Origin: Albifimbria verrucaria
Taxonomy: Eukaryota; Ascomycota; Sordariomycetes; Hypocreales; Stachybotryaceae
DNA length: 64,000 bases
Reading direction: 5' to 3'
Assembly (NCBI GenBank): GCA_020081605.1
Contig: JAHREC010000062.1
Location: 1,674,001 to 1,738,000, forward strand
A model generated the notes under the pieces. It did no database searches and had not been told where the DNA came from. It saw only the letters and a list, made by a program, of their open reading frames with translations. Position numbers and translations under genes: made by a program. Shown in pieces: positions 60,412-64,000 of this stretch (position 1 is the first letter of the stretch; the number at the start of each line of letters is the position of its first letter).

Positions 60412-61343
60412 ATGGCTTCATCCGAGGTAGACCAGAAATTTCTGGGCAGGCTCGCCAAGGCCGTAGAAAATGACAACCCTCTACTCTCCTCCATGTTGTT
60501 CAAGATTCTCGGCCTGTCTCTCAACCTCGCCCAGCTGCTTGTCACCGCCAAGAAACAACGACAACCCGAGCTCAAATCAACACCAATGTATGTAAAACGG
60601 ATTCTGCATATTCTTTGGCTATCCCGCGAGGGGCTCGTCATGCTCCAGCAATATGTTATCCCCATGGTCGGCAACCACGTCGAGCTCAAGGTTCTCGCCC
60701 ATAAACTTCGTGCTAGTTTCCATCACATCTTTGTTCTTTTCCACAATCAGCCTCCTGTTTCGGCAATGGGCAACTGGACTCCTGAGGCGGTAGCTGCCGC
60801 AGCTGGGACGCCACCTAGGACCGACAAGGGCAAAGCTATCGTTGGTGAGGACGATGCAGAATCAAGGCCATCTTCTGTGCAGCCGACACATGCTATGGAA
60901 GGTGGTCCGGTTGGTCCACCCCTGGGTTTGAGGCCCAGGTTGCGTTGCTGCCGCCGACTTTTCTCTTGCCAGCAGAAGACTACCTACCCACGGCACACCA
61001 GTATTTCAAGGAAGCTGTTGAACTGGCTGACAGCTTATTATGGGGCTCACACTCACTGAGATTATCAGTCAAAACAGAATATGCTGCCTTTCTTTACGAA
61101 TGCGCACATGACCCAGAAGCGAGTCGCAAACTCGCCAAAGAGACCATCGCTGAAGTATACGACGCTACCGAGGGAATGGATGACGACATGTTCAATGATG
61201 CCTGCGAGCTTGTCACAGTCCTCGGCAAGATGATGAAGCGTGGTCTTGGTTCCAGCAGCGCATCACGAAGCAAGGGTCAAGGTTCTAACCCGACCTTGGC
61301 AACGAACGCAACCCCGCCTCCCGGTATGGAGAACCCGATATGA
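60412..61343 (+). CDS. Divergent 14-3-3-like protein
   Basis: About 310 residues. The C-terminal half reads LPAEDYLPTAHQYFKEAVELADSLL, then LRLSVKTEYAAFLYECAHDPEASRKLAKETIAEVYDATEGMDDDMFNDACELVTVLGKMM, which follows the helix 7-9 pattern of 14-3-3 proteins (LGLALNFSVF-Y... KACxLAKxAFDEAI). The N-terminal half (SEVDQKFLGRLAKAVENDNPLLSSML ... VKRILHILWLSREGLVMLQQYVIP) is helical but lacks the usual phosphopeptide-binding YYRYLAE signature. A disordered insert (AAAAGTPPRTDKGKAIVGEDDAESRPSS) separates the halves, and the tail is Ser/Pro-rich. One T is missing at 60927-60929 (GPPLGF/EAQVALLPPTF). ATG 60412 lies at the end of the CT-rich leader. The function is not known to me; I infer a scaffold role only from the fold. 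Confidence 0.75.
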
Positions 61344-62252
61344 TGTACGGGCCGCGGCGATACTCAACCAGCTTATTGCCTGTTGGCGATGGTGTGACCC
61401 ACTTTTCAGTTTAACTCACGAAACAATGCATCCGGGCTAGCTCAAGTTCGGCAACCTTTCAAAGCATTGGTGGACTTGTGGACCTTGAACTCTGTTTGGG
61501 TTAACATAAAGCTCTCTCTCTGCTAGAAAACCCTCCCGTGAACGGATCGGATATTGCAGGAGCACCCCAGATCGAATTTTGACGTCAGATTTTGGTTTGT
61601 CTTTATAGCACTGCGTTTGTCTCGTTTCTCTTCTGGTTTCATCATTGATCAAGCGATTAGAAGGCATATATCATAGGTGTTGTGGTGTTGAGGAAGGAAA
61701 ATCTGACTAGCGAGCACCTGGACTCTGAACGATCGCATGACAGCGGGAGTTTGTCATAGTGATAAGCTGCAAGGCGATTTCATGTCGCTGTATGATTATT
61801 GTAACGAGTTCCTTTTCTTGTTTTTCTTGAAAATGGTTGTAAGAAGGGCCTGTAGCCTGTGTATTTTTTTATTTTATCTTTTCTATCTTACTGAGATCAT
61901 TACTGCGAATATTATTTCATCTCTTTTGATATGAGGGAACCCTTTCTTGATGCTGTTACTAGGACCCGTTATGTTAGTAGCAGCCATAAACAATTTAAAC
62001 GGACGACATGGGGAAAGAATGAGACTAGATACGAGGCCAAACGCCGTTCTACCAGTGCTAATGATGAGAGATGAAGGGTGTGATATCCCGAAAGCAGAAA
62101 TCCTCATTTCGGCCCCAATGATAAACGTGTTCTAGGTAATCCACTTCTGTGTGTGAGCACTATACCGTTGCCAAAGCGGCCAATCTATGCGTCCTCTGAA
62201 TGGCGTTGAAAGACTTAGTGACTGAACAAGCCGCTATCAAACGAACTGTATA
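61344..62252. other. Convergent 3' region
   Basis: This lies between the stops of the 14-3-3-like gene and the SANT gene. It is AT-rich around 61860-61930 and no gene is recognised. Confidence 0.5.
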
Positions 62253-63449
62253 TTAATCCTCCTGAGACAGACTGTCGATCCATCGCTGAACGGCCCCATC
62301 CCTCGCCAGCGCCTTTTCTACATCTCTCTCCGCGGCTTGCTCGCATTTTCTGCGAATTACATCGAGGGCACCATCCTGCCAGTGACGTTGTAAAAGTTGG
62401 CCTGCATCTCGAGCCAGCGCGAATGCTTGTGCTTACTGTCTGCGGCGGCCAGGATCGCACAGTCGTCCGCGCTGAAGTGATCGTCAGGCACGGGCTGAAG
62501 GGAGCTTGGATAGAGCTCGGACCAGATGTGGGTTTGCAGGTATCGGTCTTGGAGACATTTTTCTTCAGTTCTGTGAAGGCAGTGGGCTTCTGAGGATGCT
62601 TCTTCACCAGAAAGGGATTCGGCGTCACAGGCTTTAACGGCTTTAGCAGGCATAATGCTGATAGCATTGGCTGTCTGTTTCTGCCCCTTGTTCGTGCTTT
62701 TCTTCCCTTCCTCTCTTGGTGCTTCTGGTGAACTTTCTTCTTGAGTTTTACTGTTCCCATCATCGTCGTCAGAACTAGCATTGTAAGGAAGGTCCTTGAT
62801 GACTTTCCAGCGAGCCTTAACCTCGGCTTTGTTTTTCTTGAGGGCACTCCCGATGTCGGCCCATGGCAGACATTCCTTTCCTGTTTTCATCGATCTTAGA
62901 AGCATATCTTCTGAGAGAGTCCACCCAGAAGCATCGGGTTTAACGTGACTGGTTGAACTAGCAGGTGGCTCGGTATCCGTTGGCATATCGTTAGAAGTAG
63001 TGTTAGAGGTACATCCCTCTCTTGGGATTTCTACCGACACGTTGGATGACTCCGTTTGCGATGATACTTTGGAACTGGGACTGGATGCTTCCCAGTGTCA
63101 CCACAGGCGTGATCATTGGATTCTTCGGACTGTTCTTCGCTCGTAGATGTAACATCTTTCTTTATCTTCGACAACTTCGCCTGTGCCGCCATCTTTTTCG
63201 AGCTTTCCTCGGATGTAGAAGCGTAGGAGGTGCTTATATCGTCACTCTCTGCACGCGAAGTCGTACTGTCTGCAGTTGATTCGACCGTCTTTTTGCATGA
63301 TGTTTTATTGAGACATGGATCCTTTGAGCTCTTCTTTGGTTTTTGCATACCTCTGTTTTCTTTTTGCACTTTAGGAGCAGCGAATCATCGGAGACTTCTT
63401 CGGAAGAAATCACGGCAGAGGACTGGGTGTCCCCAGATTGAGTGGACAT
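62253..63449 (-). CDS. SANT/Myb-like domain protein
   Basis: About 400 residues without introns. It starts MSTQSGDTQSSAVISSEEVSDDSLLL. A Ser/Thr/Lys-rich disordered part follows (KTVESTADSTTSRAESDDIS, KKMAAQAKLSKIKKDVTSTSEEQSEES). A single SANT/Myb-like helix bundle comes next, in two blocks: GWTLSEDMLLRSMKTGKECL then PWADIGSALKKNKAEVKARWKVIKD, with Trp at the first and third helices. After an acidic linker comes a second folded region (DDHFSADDCAILAAADSKHKHSRWLEMQANF, LQRHWQDGALDVIRRKCEQAA, VQRWIDSLSQED-stop). The SANT match suggests a chromatin or DNA-binding role; no specific family is recognised. Three one-base losses lie at about 63370 and 63091 and at 62392-62395, all in short homopolymers. 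The open frame before 63449 has no ATG. Confidence 0.72.
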
Positions 63450-64000
63450 AGTTTCGACAACCGCAGTTACGAAAAGCAACCGTCTCGCTTGCGGCAGATT
63501 CTAGGGGCCGAAAGAGAGTTAAGAAGTCGATCTCAAACAAACAGTAGACTATATGAGGACTCCATGACGGGTGATATGAAGATGCTTACAAGTTGGTGCT
63601 GTTAGGTTTTAAGATATATGAAGTAATAACGCAGAAGTTCAGACGCCGAATATATCACCGAAAGAGAAGGAAGAGATTGCCGATGATCGAGGCAGAGCCT
63701 GTGAAGAACATCAAGAAATAGCATATGTCACACAGAATAGCTTTTGATGAACTGAATGAAATGAGATGCAGAATAGTACGCAGTGATCGGTGTTTGTGGA
63801 GCCGACTCCTACACGGAAAGACGAGATGTGACAAGACAGCATAGGGCAGGGAGTTTGTAAAGGAGAAAGGAAAAGCAGAAGTTGCTATCAGCTAAATGGT
63901 TCATGTATGGAGCTGAAAATGGGAATTGTTGATGAATAACAGAAGTGCCCTAAGGTTGGCAGCTGGCGGACACTGCACCATCTGGAGCCATGGCATTTAG
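63450..64000. other. Upstream region of the SANT-domain gene
   Basis: Presumed leader and promoter of the minus-strand SANT gene. Nothing else is recognised up to the right edge. Confidence 0.5.

Noticed and set aside
1031..63449. Reading the broken genes as pseudogenes or as programmed frameshift sites
   Set aside because: The breaks hit many essential genes, almost always at short homopolymers and in the same direction, and conserved sequence resumes at once. Sequencing error explains this better than decay or recoding.

Overview
This is nuclear DNA of a filamentous ascomycete, most likely an order Hypocreales fungus (Sordariomycetes). Genes carry many short introns (about 50-100 bp, GTRNGT donors, yAG acceptors). 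The encoded proteins are typical of filamentous fungi: class V myosin, P5B ATPase, SREBP-cleavage activating protein, MYND protein SamB and cyanase. The spaces between genes are sprinkled with palindromic GGTACC / TAGGTACCTA words. The h-type mating pheromone precursor described below is a class reported from Trichoderma and Fusarium, which also points to Hypocreales.

Layout, left to right: FAP7 (partial, -), class V myosin (-), phosphoglycerate dehydrogenase (-), NAP1 (-), Ypk9-type P5B ATPase (+), a small complex I subunit (-), UBC6-type E2 (+), TFIIIC subunit Tfc3 (-), an unrecognised basic protein (-), cyanase (+), a hybrid pheromone precursor (+), EBP2 (+), SamB/Mub1 (-), a 3.9-kb stretch without genes, an unrecognised membrane protein (-), Zrg17-type zinc transporter (+), Mgm1 dynamin (-), Spb1 rRNA methyltransferase (+), JMJD7-like JmjC protein (-), SCAP (+), a 3.2-kb leader or intergenic stretch, a divergent 14-3-3-like protein (+) and a SANT/Myb-like protein (-). 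These are mostly independent housekeeping genes. EBP2, SPB1 and FAP7 all serve ribosome assembly but are not clustered in a way that suggests co-regulation.

The most interesting locus is at 31928-32100. It is a short gene, hidden by a one-base frame break, that encodes three tandem copies of a CaaX-bearing peptide (LGCTIM / LGCVVM / LGCTIM-stop). This is the signature of hybrid (h-type) lipopeptide mating pheromone precursors. The three copies differ at many synonymous positions while the peptide is held constant.

A second window-wide observation is that about thirty one-base reading-frame breaks occur inside otherwise well-conserved genes. Almost all are single-base losses in short homopolymer runs. 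This looks like systematic sequencing or assembly error, not decay. Gene spans given here run across those breaks.
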